Origin: Vitellaria paradoxa
Lineage: Eukaryota > Streptophyta > Magnoliopsida > Ericales > Sapotaceae
Direction of reading: 5' to 3'
Length of the DNA: 64,000 bases
Assembly: GCA_019916065.1 (NCBI GenBank)
Contig: CM034234.1
Coordinates: 2,614,963-2,678,962, forward strand
Positions 48,285 through 58,431 of the stretch are shown in pieces. The notes beneath the pieces were generated by a model, which searched no databases, had not been told where the DNA came from, and saw nothing but the letters and a program-made list of their open reading frames with translations. Position 1 is the stretch's first letter. Every line of letters starts with the position of its first letter. A program made the position numbers and the translations under genes.

Positions 48285-51200
48285 TTTATTGACTTTCCAT
48301 CTAATAATACTCTCTATCAGTTTCTTTAAATAAAAAGATTAAACTATTAAATAATTATTTTCTCAATCTTTTTATACTCCTTTCTTCCTTAAAAAATAAG
48401 AATAAAAGGTAAATTTTTTAATAATAAAATAACGAATCTAGTACGAATAATAAAAAAAACTCTAAATTATTTAGAGTAGAGAATGAGTTTAGAGTTTTTG
48501 ATGCAGAGTAGATAGTATTATTTATTTATTTATTTTTATTACGGAGTAGAGTGTGAGTTAATAGTAACTGATGTGAATGTTCTTAGGACACCTACATACA
48601 ATAATTTTTACTATATTTTATAGATATATTGGGCAAAAATTTTAAAATTTATGTGATAACAATTATGACACAACGAAATTATAATGAACTTTATACGATT
48701 CAAGGTTAAACTAAAAATTGCTTGTCAAATGCAAATCCTGGGCTGGGAGTCTAGAATTGACGATGAACAATTCGAGATGATATCTTAACAACAATTGCAA
48801 ACTAAAAAATTACCCAAAATAATAAAAACAGCAATTTGAGATTCTAAACGAAGATATTCTTTTTCATTACACTAATATTATTGTTAAATTATTCTGATGA
48901 AATTTTCTAGTAAAATAACAATTTCCTTTGTGTTTTTAAGGACAATGAACCCTGTATTTCTTTTTATTTGGCCAAAAATATATTTATTTTTTTCATGATC
49001 ATCTTGATTATTTGATTTGCTAACAATTATGATATTACTTTTACATGTATAGTCATCATTTCTATGGGGATACATATTTTCATCCGTTATTGGAGGAGCC
49101 TTGGTAGACAAGTATGGAGGGAAAAGAGTTATTGCCTGGGGCGTGGCCTTGTGGTCTTTGGCCACTCTTATCACTCCATTGGCTGCAAACCACTCTACCG
49201 CCAGCCTGTTGGCTGCTCGTGCCTTCTTTGGCCTTGCTGAAGGCGTTGCTATGCCTTCCATGAACACTCTTTTGTCAAGGTAATTCTTATAATTATTTAT
49301 TGCAGGGCTATGTTATTTGGATAAGAGTATTGGATGTGTTCCAGCCGTCCAATCTCCAGAAACTTTAATTTTAGGATACTAGAATATGGGTGTGTTTGAC
49401 GAGAGAGAAGACGCTAAAATCTCATAAAATTTCTAAAAATCTCTAAAAGTTATTCATTTTTTATCTTACTGCACGATTTGCGAACTCACAACTTATCTCA
49501 TTTTGTCTCACTTTTTATCACTTCCAAACACATCCTATGTACAAGTCCAAATTTGTGTAAGATACATGGATACATTATAAATATTTAAATATAGTGTATA
49601 TTGGGCAGTGCATTGGCATAAAATACAGTTACTATTAAGAAATGCATTGGAATTCGAAGAAAAATGAGAGCTATCCACATAAAAAATTGACTGACTTTTC
49701 TTTACCATCAAACATATTAGGTGGTTTCCATGCCATGAACGAGCCACTGCAGTGGGAATATCTATGGGTGGATTCCATCTTGGGAATGTTGTCGGCCTAG
49801 TGCTAGCTCCTATAGCAATGTCATCGATTGGAATTTCTGGTCCTTTCATTTTGTTTGCATCTCTTGGACTGCTCTGGCTCACATCATGGATACACGGGGT
49901 TACAAATGATCCTAGAGAGAGCCAATTTATCAGCAAATCGGAGCTGCATTTGATCCGAGCTGGGAAATCTGATGCTCCAGTAAATACGAGCAATCTTCCA
50001 CCTCTGCGCCTCCTGCTGTCAAAATTGCCCACATGGGCAATTATCTTTGCTAACGTTACAAACAACTGGGTGAGTGTGTTAACCTTGGTTACTGTGAAAT
50101 GCCAATATTTATTGTATGTGGAAAATCTGAAACATGTTCTTGAATGCAGGGATACTTTGTTCTCCTCGCATGGATGCCTGTTTATTTTGGAACTGTGAGT
50201 AGCAATTTCCACTAAGCATCTCCTTTCCTTTATTTTTTAGCTACACTTACTCGGAGAGTCCAAGTGTTCAAGTTTTGTCATGTATTCATTCGCCACTCAT
50301 CCAAGAGCACATTGCAGGAAAATAATGATAATAATAATAATAACACACTGAAGAACCCGCATTCTGATACACAATTCTGGTAGTATGAGTTTCTGAGGAT
50401 GATTTTCTATTGTGCTAATAGGTATTCAACGTGAATTTGAAACAAGCAGCTTGGTTTAGTGCCGGTGCCATGGGGAACAATGGCAATTTCAGGTTACATT
50501 GCGGGAACAATGTCAGATTTCTTGATTCAGTCAGGGTACTCTTTAACATTAGTCCGCAAAATCATGCAGGCAAGTATTCCCTTTGCCAGATTCTTGTTCA
50601 TTTAGCACATGTCATCTTTTCTGTATCTTCATTCCTTTGTTAACCAAATTTCTTGTGAACACTCTTTGGTGCCTAATTTTTCCAACTTTTCTCAAATAAC
50701 CCCTGTAGAATGTGTTCTTAAAATTGTCTTCTACCTCGGGCAGGAAGGATTATCTAGAAAAAGGAAAGGAAAAGATTAATAAAAAAAAGAAAAGGAAATA
50801 TTGTTAATGTGATTTGTTACTAACATTGACCGTCATCGTAAATGACAGTCTATCGGTTTCATTGGGCCTGGAGTGGCATTACTCTGCTTGAACTATGCCA
50901 AAACACCAGTAGTCGCAGCCATTTTCATCACAGCAGCCCTGAGCTTAAGCTCTTTCAGCCAGGCTGGCTTTCTCCTTAATATGCAAGTAAGTTCTCCATT
51001 TCATTATTGTAAAGCTTTTATCCGCAAAACCAAAGTAATTGATGCTTCCTTAAACAATTAATAATAATTCTTCAATGGCCAGCAGTTATTTAACTACGGA
51101 CCCCCCCCCCCCCAAAAAAAAAGACTGACCTTTCCTTATTGTTTGATCAGGATATTGCTCCCCAATACGCAGGATTCCTCCACGGTATGTTCACAAATCA

Positions 51201-51464
51201 AAGCACGCATTTTGTCTTCTTTGAATTTCTTTTTTTTTTTTTTTTTGTTTGAAGATGCTGAGGTTTTTCGATTTGGAATGTGCCTCTTGTGCAGGCATTT
51301 CGAACTCCGTTGCGACACTGGCAGCGATAGTCAGTACCATAGGAACAGGTTACTTCGTGCAGTGGCTTGGATCTTTTCAAGCATTCCTTACTGTCACAGC
51401 TGTGCTCTATTTTGTAACAGCTCTCTTCTGGAACCTTTATGCTACTGGGGAGCGAGTCTTCTAG
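46499..51464 (+). CDS. PHT4-family plastid anion (phosphate) transporter, frameshifted
   Basis: Major facilitator transporter, SLC17-like, expected in a plastid envelope moving phosphate or other anions. Exons: 46499-46954, 49053-49279, 49721-50069, 50150-50194, 50422-50569, 50849-50986, 51151-51184, 51295-51464. Without the extra base in exon 5 they would encode 521 residues. The first ~100 residues are Ser/Arg/Gly-rich with few acids, like a transit peptide. The conserved part starts at PERFKVVALMACVMCLCNAD. The MFS signature GGALVDKYGGKRV lies at residues ~166-178, and later conserved blocks include ISMGGFHLGNVVGL, NNWGYFVLLAWMP and DIAPQYAGFLHGISN. Exon 5 is 148 nt where 147 are needed; an extra G at 50464/50465 shifts the frame after residue ~373. 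Closest by memory to PHT4;2/PHT4;5, but the paralogue is uncertain. Intron 5 starts with GC. Confidence 0.88.
48246..48281. repeat. (AT)n microsatellite in intron 1 of the PHT4-like gene
   Basis: An uninterrupted TA/AT run of about 35 bp lies within the 2.1-kb first intron. The rest of that intron (46955-49052) is AT-rich, with a poly-T tract near 46986-47008 and no other recognised feature. Confidence 0.9.
49386..49536. mobile_element. 150-bp MITE family, copy 4, in intron 2 of the PHT4-like gene
   Basis: GGGTGTGTTTGACGAGAG at the left and CTTCCAAACACATCCTA at the right form short inverted ends. The block TTACTGCACGATTTGCGAAC and two TCTCA motifs align with copies 1-3 upstream of the gene. 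Confidence 0.7.
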
Positions 51465-52850
51465 ACATTATACTCCCTTGAGTTTTCTAATAACCAACAA
51501 TTGGGAAATCTCCCAAAAAAAAAAGGAATGAAAGATGCGAATATGTATGTCTACGAACTGAAATTTTGAGCTATTCTTTGTGGTAATGTATAATCTAGAT
51601 AAAAGAATGATTTCTTGTTGTATGTACAGATCATTCTTTATTAGCAAATGGAAAGAAGAAAAGAGAGTGAAAAGACAATTTCTTTGTACAAACCTCCAGC
51701 TTGTATTTGATTACGTGGAAAAATGAATCAGCAGTCCTAAGTTCATGGCTTGTTGACAGCTGTAATTAGCGTCGCATAAATTGGATGGAATTTTTTTCTT
51801 CTGTTTCTTTTCTCTTATGCGGAAGATATTTTCTGTTAGTTTCTCAGTAACCAAACAAATTCAGCGCTAATACAATGGTTGAAGTTCTGATGTGAATTAG
51901 TTTCTCGGTAACCAAACAAGTTCAGCGCTAATATGATGGTTGAAATTCTGATGTGAATACAATCCAGTGGAACTCTCGTGGAGATGGTGCTTTGATCAGT
52001 ATGGTGCTGCTGAGTCCAGGAAACTGTAACAAGTTTCAGCCCTAATCACTCCAGCCTCTGCATGCATCTAGACTTAAGATGTAAATTAAATGACACGTGG
52101 CTTACTATTTTTGTGGGGCTTCCTCTGCACTTCCTGAGGTGTAGATCATCTTAATCCCAATCAAGTTTACCCATCGAACACAAATATGCTTTTTTTTTTT
52201 TTGGTCTATCTAGACATCATTTCAAATAGTTGATTAAGGGTGTATTTAGGGTGAGGATTTGGCGAGGAAAAATAAAAGTGAAGGAAAAGGAAAATGAAAA
52301 GGAAAAGGAAACGGCAAGGAAAAGATCAAGAAGGAAGTATAAAATTTTAAATACATATTTTTATTTGAATAGATAAAAAAATATAATGAAATAAAATATA
52401 TGCATCAATATACTAGTTTTTTATTTAATTATTTTTAATTTTTTTAATCCGTTTTTCCCTCACAAGTTCTTGATTCAAACAAAGTTTAAGGATTTTTTTC
52501 TCAAAGCATTGAATTGAACGCGTGTTTTGATTCATTTGGTCATTTCACTACCACAGATTGGAGAAAACTTGGCTGAAGAAATGCAAAAGCGGTAGAGACT
52601 AGGTAAAATGCCGACCGCTTAGTTAAAAAGATCAATTGTTTTGAAGGGGTTGAGGATTCTCCCATCATTCCCCCCCAAACCCCCTTCCCCGCGACCCAAA
52701 CTCATTTCACTTTACCTCTATCTCTTTCTCTCTAGTGCGTTCTCCATCGGTATGCTGCCCCCATCCAAGGCCTTTGTCCGTCACGTCACCGACTTTTCTC
52801 TGGCCACCATTTTGTCCCAATGAGGTAAGTTTATTCTCTCTCTCTCTCTT
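51465..52850. other. 3' flank of the PHT4-like gene
   Basis: The transporter 3' UTR probably extends to about 51640. A 61-bp duplication (51838-51959) and a MITE-like segment follow: about 52238-52510, with AGGGTGTATTTAGGG at the left and a TTCAAACAAAGTTTAAGG end. From 52560 the sequence becomes C/T-rich (52660-52740) and resembles the flank on the other side of the Cassandra element. No gene seen. Confidence 0.45.
51838..51959. repeat. 61-bp tandem duplication
   Basis: GTAACCAAACAA(A/G)TTCAGCG and the following TTCTGATGTGAAT block occur twice with a period of 61 bp (TTCTCAGTAA at 51841, TTCTCGGTA at 51902). The two copies differ at about six positions. Confidence 0.9.
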
Positions 52851-52854
52851 TCTT

Positions 52855-53583
52855 TGTAATGACTCGTATCCACATAATACAATATTGTCCGCTTTGGGTT
52901 TAGTAAGCTGCTTCCTAGGAGATCATCCATCCTGGTACTGCTCCGACTGGAGCACGCTTAACCCTAGAGTTTCCATTGAACCTAATACCCTCACGGCTTT
53001 CAAACGCGTTGTTGTATATGGATATCGAATATTACATATATGCCACTTCTTTCCACGACCCGGGCAATGTGGGATAGAAGGTATTGTTTCTCTACTGCAC
53101 CTCCTGCTTCACTCTCACGCAGGCAGAGTCCCTCACAGGTAGGTCCCTCACAGTCCCTCCCCCTTACAGGGCAAGCGTCCTCGCGTGGCCTCCTGTTTCA
53201 CTCTCCCGCAGGTAGAGTCCCTCACAGGTAGGTCCCCTACACGCGAGGCCCCCACATGCGTGATCCCACACTTCCGGTTGGGCATTAGCTCTGATACTAT
53301 TTGTAATAACCCGCATCCACATAGTACAATATTATCCGCTTTGGGCTTGGTAAACTGCTTCCTAGGAGGTCACCCATCCTGGTATTGCCCCCACTGGAGC
53401 ACCTTAACCCTGGAGTTCCCACCGAACTCAGTGCCCTCACGGCTTTAAAACGCGTTGTTGTATATGGATATCGAATATTACATATATGCCATTTCCTTCT
53501 ACGACTCAGGCGATGTGGGATAGAAGGTATTACTTCTCTACTTTACCTCTTGCATCACTCTCCCACAGGCACAATCCCTCACA
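52855..53583 (-). mobile_element. Cassandra TRIM retrotransposon with 5S rDNA in its LTRs
   Basis: Two LTRs of about 283 and 282 bp (52855-53137 and 53302-53583) each contain a segment that, read on the minus strand, resembles plant 5S rRNA: AAGCGTGCTC-like text and AGGATGGGTGACCTCCTAGG. Between them lie 164 bp with no gene. On the minus strand the 5' LTR (53583-53302) is followed closely by AGTATCAGAGCTA (53297-53285), the tRNA-Met PBS. The LTRs end in TG/CA type termini. LTR-embedded 5S sequence with an internal Pol III promoter is the defining trait of Cassandra, which has no coding capacity. A clean target duplication was not found. Confidence 0.9.
53349..53443 (-). other. 5S rRNA-derived domain of the Cassandra 5' LTR
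   Basis: On the minus strand the block matches the 3' two thirds of plant 5S rRNA, including the C-box side (GGATGGGTGACCTCC). It has several substitutions and is embedded in an LTR, so it is not a functional 5S gene. The partner domain lies at about 52902-52996 and is more diverged (GGATGATCT in place of GGGTGACCT). Confidence 0.8.
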
Positions 53584-53659
53584 AGTAGGTTCCTCACAGT
53601 CCCTCACACACTCTCTCTCTTTCTCTCTGTCTTTAGCTTTCTCCAGCCACCATTTTGCT

Positions 53660-54945
53660 GTAGGTAGGTACGAGCTAATACTTAAGACTTATAGCATTCT
53701 ATACTTAGGTTTTGACTCATCAAATCGAGCGAACGGGGTCTATTACGAACCAAACTTCATGTGTAGCAACTCTAGGTCATTTAGAAAATGCGAGAATGAA
53801 CAGAGTTTGAATCCAAGTCACGGATGGCCTAGAATGGCCTTGAATAGGATCGAGTTGACACTTAAGCTTAGCGTCCAGTACCTAGGTTTTGACAGCTCAA
53901 ACTGAGCAAATGGGGTCTGTTGCGAACCAAGCTTTACGTGCAGTGACTTTAGGTCATTTAGAAATTGGGAGAAAGAATGGGGCTTGAATTCGAGTCACGG
54001 ATGGCCTAGAATGGCCCTGGATAGGTTCGAGTTGACACTTAAGACTTATAGTGTCTCGTACTTAGGTTTTGACTCCTCAAACCAAGCAAACGGGGTCCAT
54101 TACTAACCAAGCTTCATGTGTAGCGAGTCTAGGTCATTTAGAAATTGTAGGAATGAATAGGGCTTGAACCCGAGTAATGGATGGCCTAAAATGGCCCTGG
54201 ATAGGTACAAGTTGACACTTTAAGGCTTAACGTCCAATACTTAGGTTTTGAGAGCTCAAATCGAGCAAATGGGGTCTGTTGCAAACCAAGCTTCACATGT
54301 GGTGAGTCTAAGTCATTTAGAAACTGTAGGAATGAATAGGGCTTGAATCTAAGTCACAAATGACCCGGAATGGCCCCGAGTAGGTTTGAGTTGACACTTA
54401 AGGCTTATGACATCCTGTACTTAGGTTTTGACTCCTCAAACCGAGCAAACAGGGTTCGTTGCAAATCAAACTTCACGTGTAACGACTTTAGGTCATTTTA
54501 AAAACTGTGAGAATGAATGGGGCTTGAATCGGAGTTATAAATGGCCCAAAATAGCCCTGGGTAGGTTCGAGTTGACACTTAAGGCTTAACGTCTAGTACT
54601 TAGGTTTTGACAGCTCAAATTGAGCAAATGGGGTCCGTTGTGAACCAAACATCATGTGTAGCGAGTTGAGGTCATTTAGAAACTACAGAAACGAATGGGC
54701 TTGAATCCGAGTCACAGATGGCCCGAAATGGCCCCGAGTAGGTTCGAGTTGACACTTGAGGCTTATAGCGTCCCATACTTAGGTTTTGACTCTTCAAACC
54801 AAGCAAACAGGATCCGTTGTGAACGAAGTTTCACATATAGTGACTCTAGGTCATTTAGAAACTATAGGAATGAATGGGGCTTGAATCCGAGTCATAGGTA
54901 GCTCAGAATGGCCTCAGGTAGGTTCAAGTTGACACTTAAGTTTGA
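53660..54945. repeat. ~179-bp satellite array with alternating A/B monomers
   Basis: Seven monomers begin at GTTGACACTT-type marks: about 53673, 53855, 54031, 54211, 54390, 54571, 54748, with the next mark at 54928 ending the array. Periods run from 176 to 182 bp. Monomers 1, 3, 5 and 7 read CTTATAGCGTC-like text then GACTCCTCAAACC (type A). Monomers 2, 4 and 6 read CTTAACGTCC then GACAGCTCAAAT (type B). All share ACTTAGGTTTTGA, CTAGGTCATTTAGAAA and AATGGGGCTTGAATC. In-frame read-through in parts (for example 54695-54901) is a by-product of the period. Confidence 0.92.
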
Positions 54946-54949
54946 TTAA

Positions 54950-56756
54950 ATTTAAATATTCACACTTGAAGTTAGTTTATGAATTTAATTTTAAATTCAT
55001 TCATTATAGTCATTTTTAATTTAATTTTTTGTTAATTTCAGGTTTGATGGGTTCTCAAATTATTTCGAGGTTGACACATGGCAAGAAGACATTGTTTGTT
55101 TTCAAAGATTTGTAGTTAAACTCTTTAACTGTTAAGTATGTTTTATTTTTGTAGTTAAACTCTTTAATGTTATGTATGTTTTGTTATATATTTTATGAAA
55201 TTTAGAATTTTGTTAGATAATTTTAATTTTGTCATAGTATATATACAGGTTTAATCAATATAGAGGTTTTGTTATATGAATGTACATGTTAGTTTCGTAG
55301 TTAAGATAAATGAGCATGTTTTTGGGAAATATATATATACACTATTAACGACCGTCTCTAAGTGGTCATTAAAAACTATCTGTACTTGGTTTTGCTGACT
55401 GCCTAAAAGCAGATCAAGAAAGGTTTTAGCTGACTGAGTGGAGGCGGATGAGAAAGAGAAAGAGAATATGGCCACAGAATCCTTGACTGCTTATAGCATC
55501 GAGACTTTTCATGACTGCCTAAGGTGGTCGAATAAACTTTTTGTCGACCCAAGCGTCCACGACCGTTATTAAGTGGTTGTTAAATGGTTGAGAAAGCTTT
55601 TGTCGACCGCTTGAGGCGGCCGAGAAAACCGGTCTCTCTTTTGCATCGGACATTGCTTAGAGATATGAGGTACCTAAATTTTCATTATCATGAAATATGT
55701 TCTTTAAGGATTGAGGTAAGATCTTTATACCATGGTAGCTAGGCCTTGATAAGAATTACTGACGATGTATTTAGCATGGAAGATGACGCCATACAAGGGG
55801 ATAGGGAAGGGATTGGGAGATTTTTGAGAAGGTGTGAGAGAAGGGTTTGAAAGATGACTCCAAATTCTATAGGTAAGATGAGCGAAAGGAGGAAGAGGAG
55901 GAAAATAATTAGATTGATTTACTCTTATGTCCTGAATCAACTTATAGATGAAAAAAAAAAAAAGAAAGAAAAAAAAAGCACAATTTGATTATTTTACAGA
56001 TCTTTAAGCACTAGCTAATCTTCATTTCATCTCCTCTAATTCACCATTTTTTTACCTTTCCAATTTCCTTTCCCACCCTCTTATCTTCTTTACCAAATAT
56101 CTAAAACAAACATCCCTCTTCTTTCTTTTTTTTTTTTTTTGAAAGATAAAATATTTCAAAAAAATAAACTAAGTACCAGTTCCCAAGGAGTGTATCCTAT
56201 ATTTGTCGAGGATGAAAACCCTCCAAAGGGGGATCATTTAAATTAATTACAATAAAGAACAAAAACAGCTCCTGGTTTTTTTTTTTCGGAGGGGGGGGGA
56301 GACAAAGCTAGTGTAGACTATTCAAAGGATGAACTTGATCCAATTCTATCGGAGAAACCAACCAATCTGTTAAACTTCCCTTCTCTCTTTTCCAACCAAA
56401 CATGGCATAACTACATTTGTATATGCAGCCCCCACTCTTGCATTGAGGGGTTTCCTAATGTTAGATTTTGAATATAACAATCAAGTTTGCAGATTAAATT
56501 TTGGTCAAGAAATTTTATTCATTACTAAAAAAAATAACAAATAACATATCGGACAGGGATCCATTTTAAACTCGAACACATTTTGAACTTCTTTAATTTT
56601 CAAAGTTTGATTCAAAAAAATTGCAAGGAAACAACATAAAAATTAACTTTTTCGAACTCAATTTGTTAATTAACAAAGCTAAAATTAATAGAAAAATACA
56701 AAAAAAATAGTTTTTTCCAACTGATATTTTCAAGTGAGTTTGTCCCTATAAAATTA
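54950..56756. other. Intergenic DNA with short repeats
   Basis: Contains a ~45-bp duplication near 55110-55190 (TTTGTAGTTAAACTCTTTAA twice), a cluster of GACCGCC-type imperfect palindromes (listed), a purine-rich stretch at 55780-55925, and poly-T/poly-A segments near 56130-56165. No gene is supported. Confidence 0.4.
55345..55632. repeat. Cluster of GACYGCCTAAGGNGGTC-like imperfect palindromes
   Basis: Related stem-like strings recur: GACCGTCTCTAAGTGGTC (55349), GACTGCCTAAAAGCAGATC (55398), GACTGCCTAAGGTGGTCG (55513), GACCGTTATTAAGTGGTTG (55561) and GACCGCTTGAGGCGGCCG (55605). A similar CCGACCGCTTAG stands at 52610. Such subterminal repeats are common in CACTA and related DNA transposons, but I could not find matching termini. 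Confidence 0.55.
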
Positions 56757-56990
56757 ATGGAAGAGAAGAGTCCGATGGTGAATGGTTGGCCTGTTTTTTG
56801 TATGTTTCTGTGGGCAACTATAACCACCAATGATAAAGCCCAAGATACTGTTCAGAAAAAAGCCCCAAAACCCACTTTGATTTCTTCACCAGAGTTGCAG
56901 AGAACAATCAATCAACTTTCTCAGATCCACCACGGAACTTCAATCAGAACAGACAAACCAGTGTCGGTGAATAGATCAAGAATACCCTGA
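56757..56990 (+). other. Possible uORF or small gene upstream of the DUF962 gene
   Basis: An ATG frame of 77 codons, beginning MEEKSPMVNGWPVFCMFLWA and then hydrophilic with basic residues, lies 220 bp upstream of the DUF962 start. A TATAAAAT string lies about 12 bases before its ATG, so the transcript might start inside it; a second in-frame ATG occurs at 56775. Composition is more gene-like than its surroundings, but I recognise no family. It could be 5' UTR, an upstream ORF or noise. Confidence 0.3.
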
Positions 56991-57210
56991 AACTGCTGCC
57001 TTGAAATATTATTACCTTCTACAGTTTTTCCAAGAAACTGAACCAAACCCAACAATTTTTCTTGTTGGCTCTTCTTCAATGATGGATTTCACAAAAGCTT
57101 CCAATTGTCAAAATTCTGACTAGGTTATATTTGAGATCAGGGTTTTGAAGAAGACCCAATACCAATAGCCAAATTTCTGATTTGGGTTTCAATTGGAGTG
57201 CCCTGAAGGT

Positions 57211-57549
57211 ATGAATTTCAGAAGCATGGAAGAGTTCTGGCCTTTCTATATGACTCAGCACTCAAAACCAGCCACAAGGCGTTGGCACTTTGTTGGCACG
57301 CTTTCTAGCCTTCTCTGCTTGATGTACTCCATCTGCTTTAATTGGTGGTATGTGTTCTTTGTGCCTTTAATTGGGTATGGTTTTGCCTGGTACAGCCATT
57401 TCTTTGTTGAAGGAAATGCCCCGGCCACTTTTGGCCATCCCATCTGGTCTCTCTTGTGTGATTACAAGATGTTTGGGCTGATGCTTACTGGTCAAATGGA
57501 TAGAGAGATGAAGAGGCTTGGTAAGAGGCCTGTTCTACAGGGCTTTTGA
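57211..57549 (+). CDS. DUF962 / Mpo1-like membrane protein
   Basis: A 112-residue single-exon protein of the DUF962 family, whose yeast member Mpo1 (YGL010w) is an ER iron-dependent dioxygenase acting on 2-hydroxy fatty acids. Visible features are EEFWPFYMTQHSKPATRRWH near the N terminus, a hydrophobic segment at residues 27-61 with paired Trp, then SHFFVEGNAPATFGHPIWSL and a basic C terminus. Histidines 17, 26, 63 and 76 sit in the conserved positions thought to bind iron. I start at the ATG giving MNFRSMEEFW; upstream in-frame TTG is not a plausible plant start. The length is typical of the short plant paralogues. Substrate in this plant is inference. Confidence 0.9.
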   Translation: MNFRSMEEFWPFYMTQHSKPATRRWHFVGTLSSLLCLMYSICFNWWYVFFVPLIGYGFAWYSHFFVEGNAPATFGHPIWSLLCDYKMFGLMLTGQMDREMKRLGKRPVLQGF

Positions 57550-57940
57550 TTGATTCCTATTTTGTTCATTTTACATATATATATCTGTAATAACACATTA
57601 ATGCTTTTCTATAATTCAAATTTGCTTTGACAATTAACGATCAATTTTTCTTTACTTTTCATTGAAGTTCGTATATATTTGCTGTTTATACGTGCAGAAC
57701 ATGTTTAAGTTGTTTGGGTACAAGAAATTTTTACAGCTTAAATTTGAGTTTATGCTGGACTTTTTAGTCTCTCTCAGCATTTGAAATTTGTTGTCTAAAG
57801 TTGGTATGCTAATTCAGGATATATAGTTCGTATATGTTATTGTTATAATGATTCTATGGTTGGGCATTGTAGCTTACTCCCAAGTTCTGGGAATATAGGT
57901 CTGTTTATCTCTTCTTTCGTACTACTCAATTAACTTACTG

Positions 57941-58327
57941 TCTTTGGTTGTCAACGGAAATGGGAATGAAATTTCAAACGTTAGGTGCGTCAAATAATTA
58001 GAATGAAAATTCTTTTTGCCAATGTTTGATATATATTAATACATTTGAAAATGAAATGAGAGTATGAGTTAGAAATTAAATTATTTTTTTAAAACACATT
58101 AAACTAACGAGGATAATTTTGTCAATTCATACCTTGCAAATTCATACCTTGCAAAGCCTTCTGTAGAATTTCCAAACACCCCATTGGAATTTGAAACTTT
58201 CTTTTTGGAAATATGAGTATTTCTTATTTTAAGTTCTTTGATAAAAAAAATCAATCAAACATGAGAATTCCACAGTGGACGATAATTCTCATCCTGAATC
58301 CTGAATAAATTTTCCAACCAAACATAG
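57941..58327. mobile_element. MITE-like element with TTTGGTTG ends
   Basis: Left end TTTGGTTGTCAACGGAAAT; right end reversed reads TTTGGTTGGAAAATTTATTC. Inner GGAATGAAATTTC and GAAACTTTC blocks are also roughly mirrored. It contains a small direct duplication, TTCATACCTTGCAAA, near 58125-58155. Non-coding. Confidence 0.55.
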
Positions 58328-58431
58328 GTGTAGTGTTATCACTTTTGTATGTAGTAATTTCTGACATCTTCACTGAGAGCATTAGTATCCAGTCTCTTTG
58401 AAATTTAGGTTCATCTACATGGTTCGAAACT

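Noticed and set aside
52900..53443. Two 5S rRNA-like segments as functional rRNA genes
   Set aside because: They are diverged and lie at the same position in both LTRs of a retrotransposon, so they are Cassandra domains and not 5S genes.
53486..54901. Open frames of 67-139 codons through Cassandra and the satellite
   Set aside because: They come from repeats whose period is close to a multiple of three. The peptide repeats mirror the DNA repeat.
55725..55940. Minus-strand Pro/Ser-rich frame
   Set aside because: It is the reverse of a purine-rich stretch typical of plant intergenic repeats, with no start context or neighbours.
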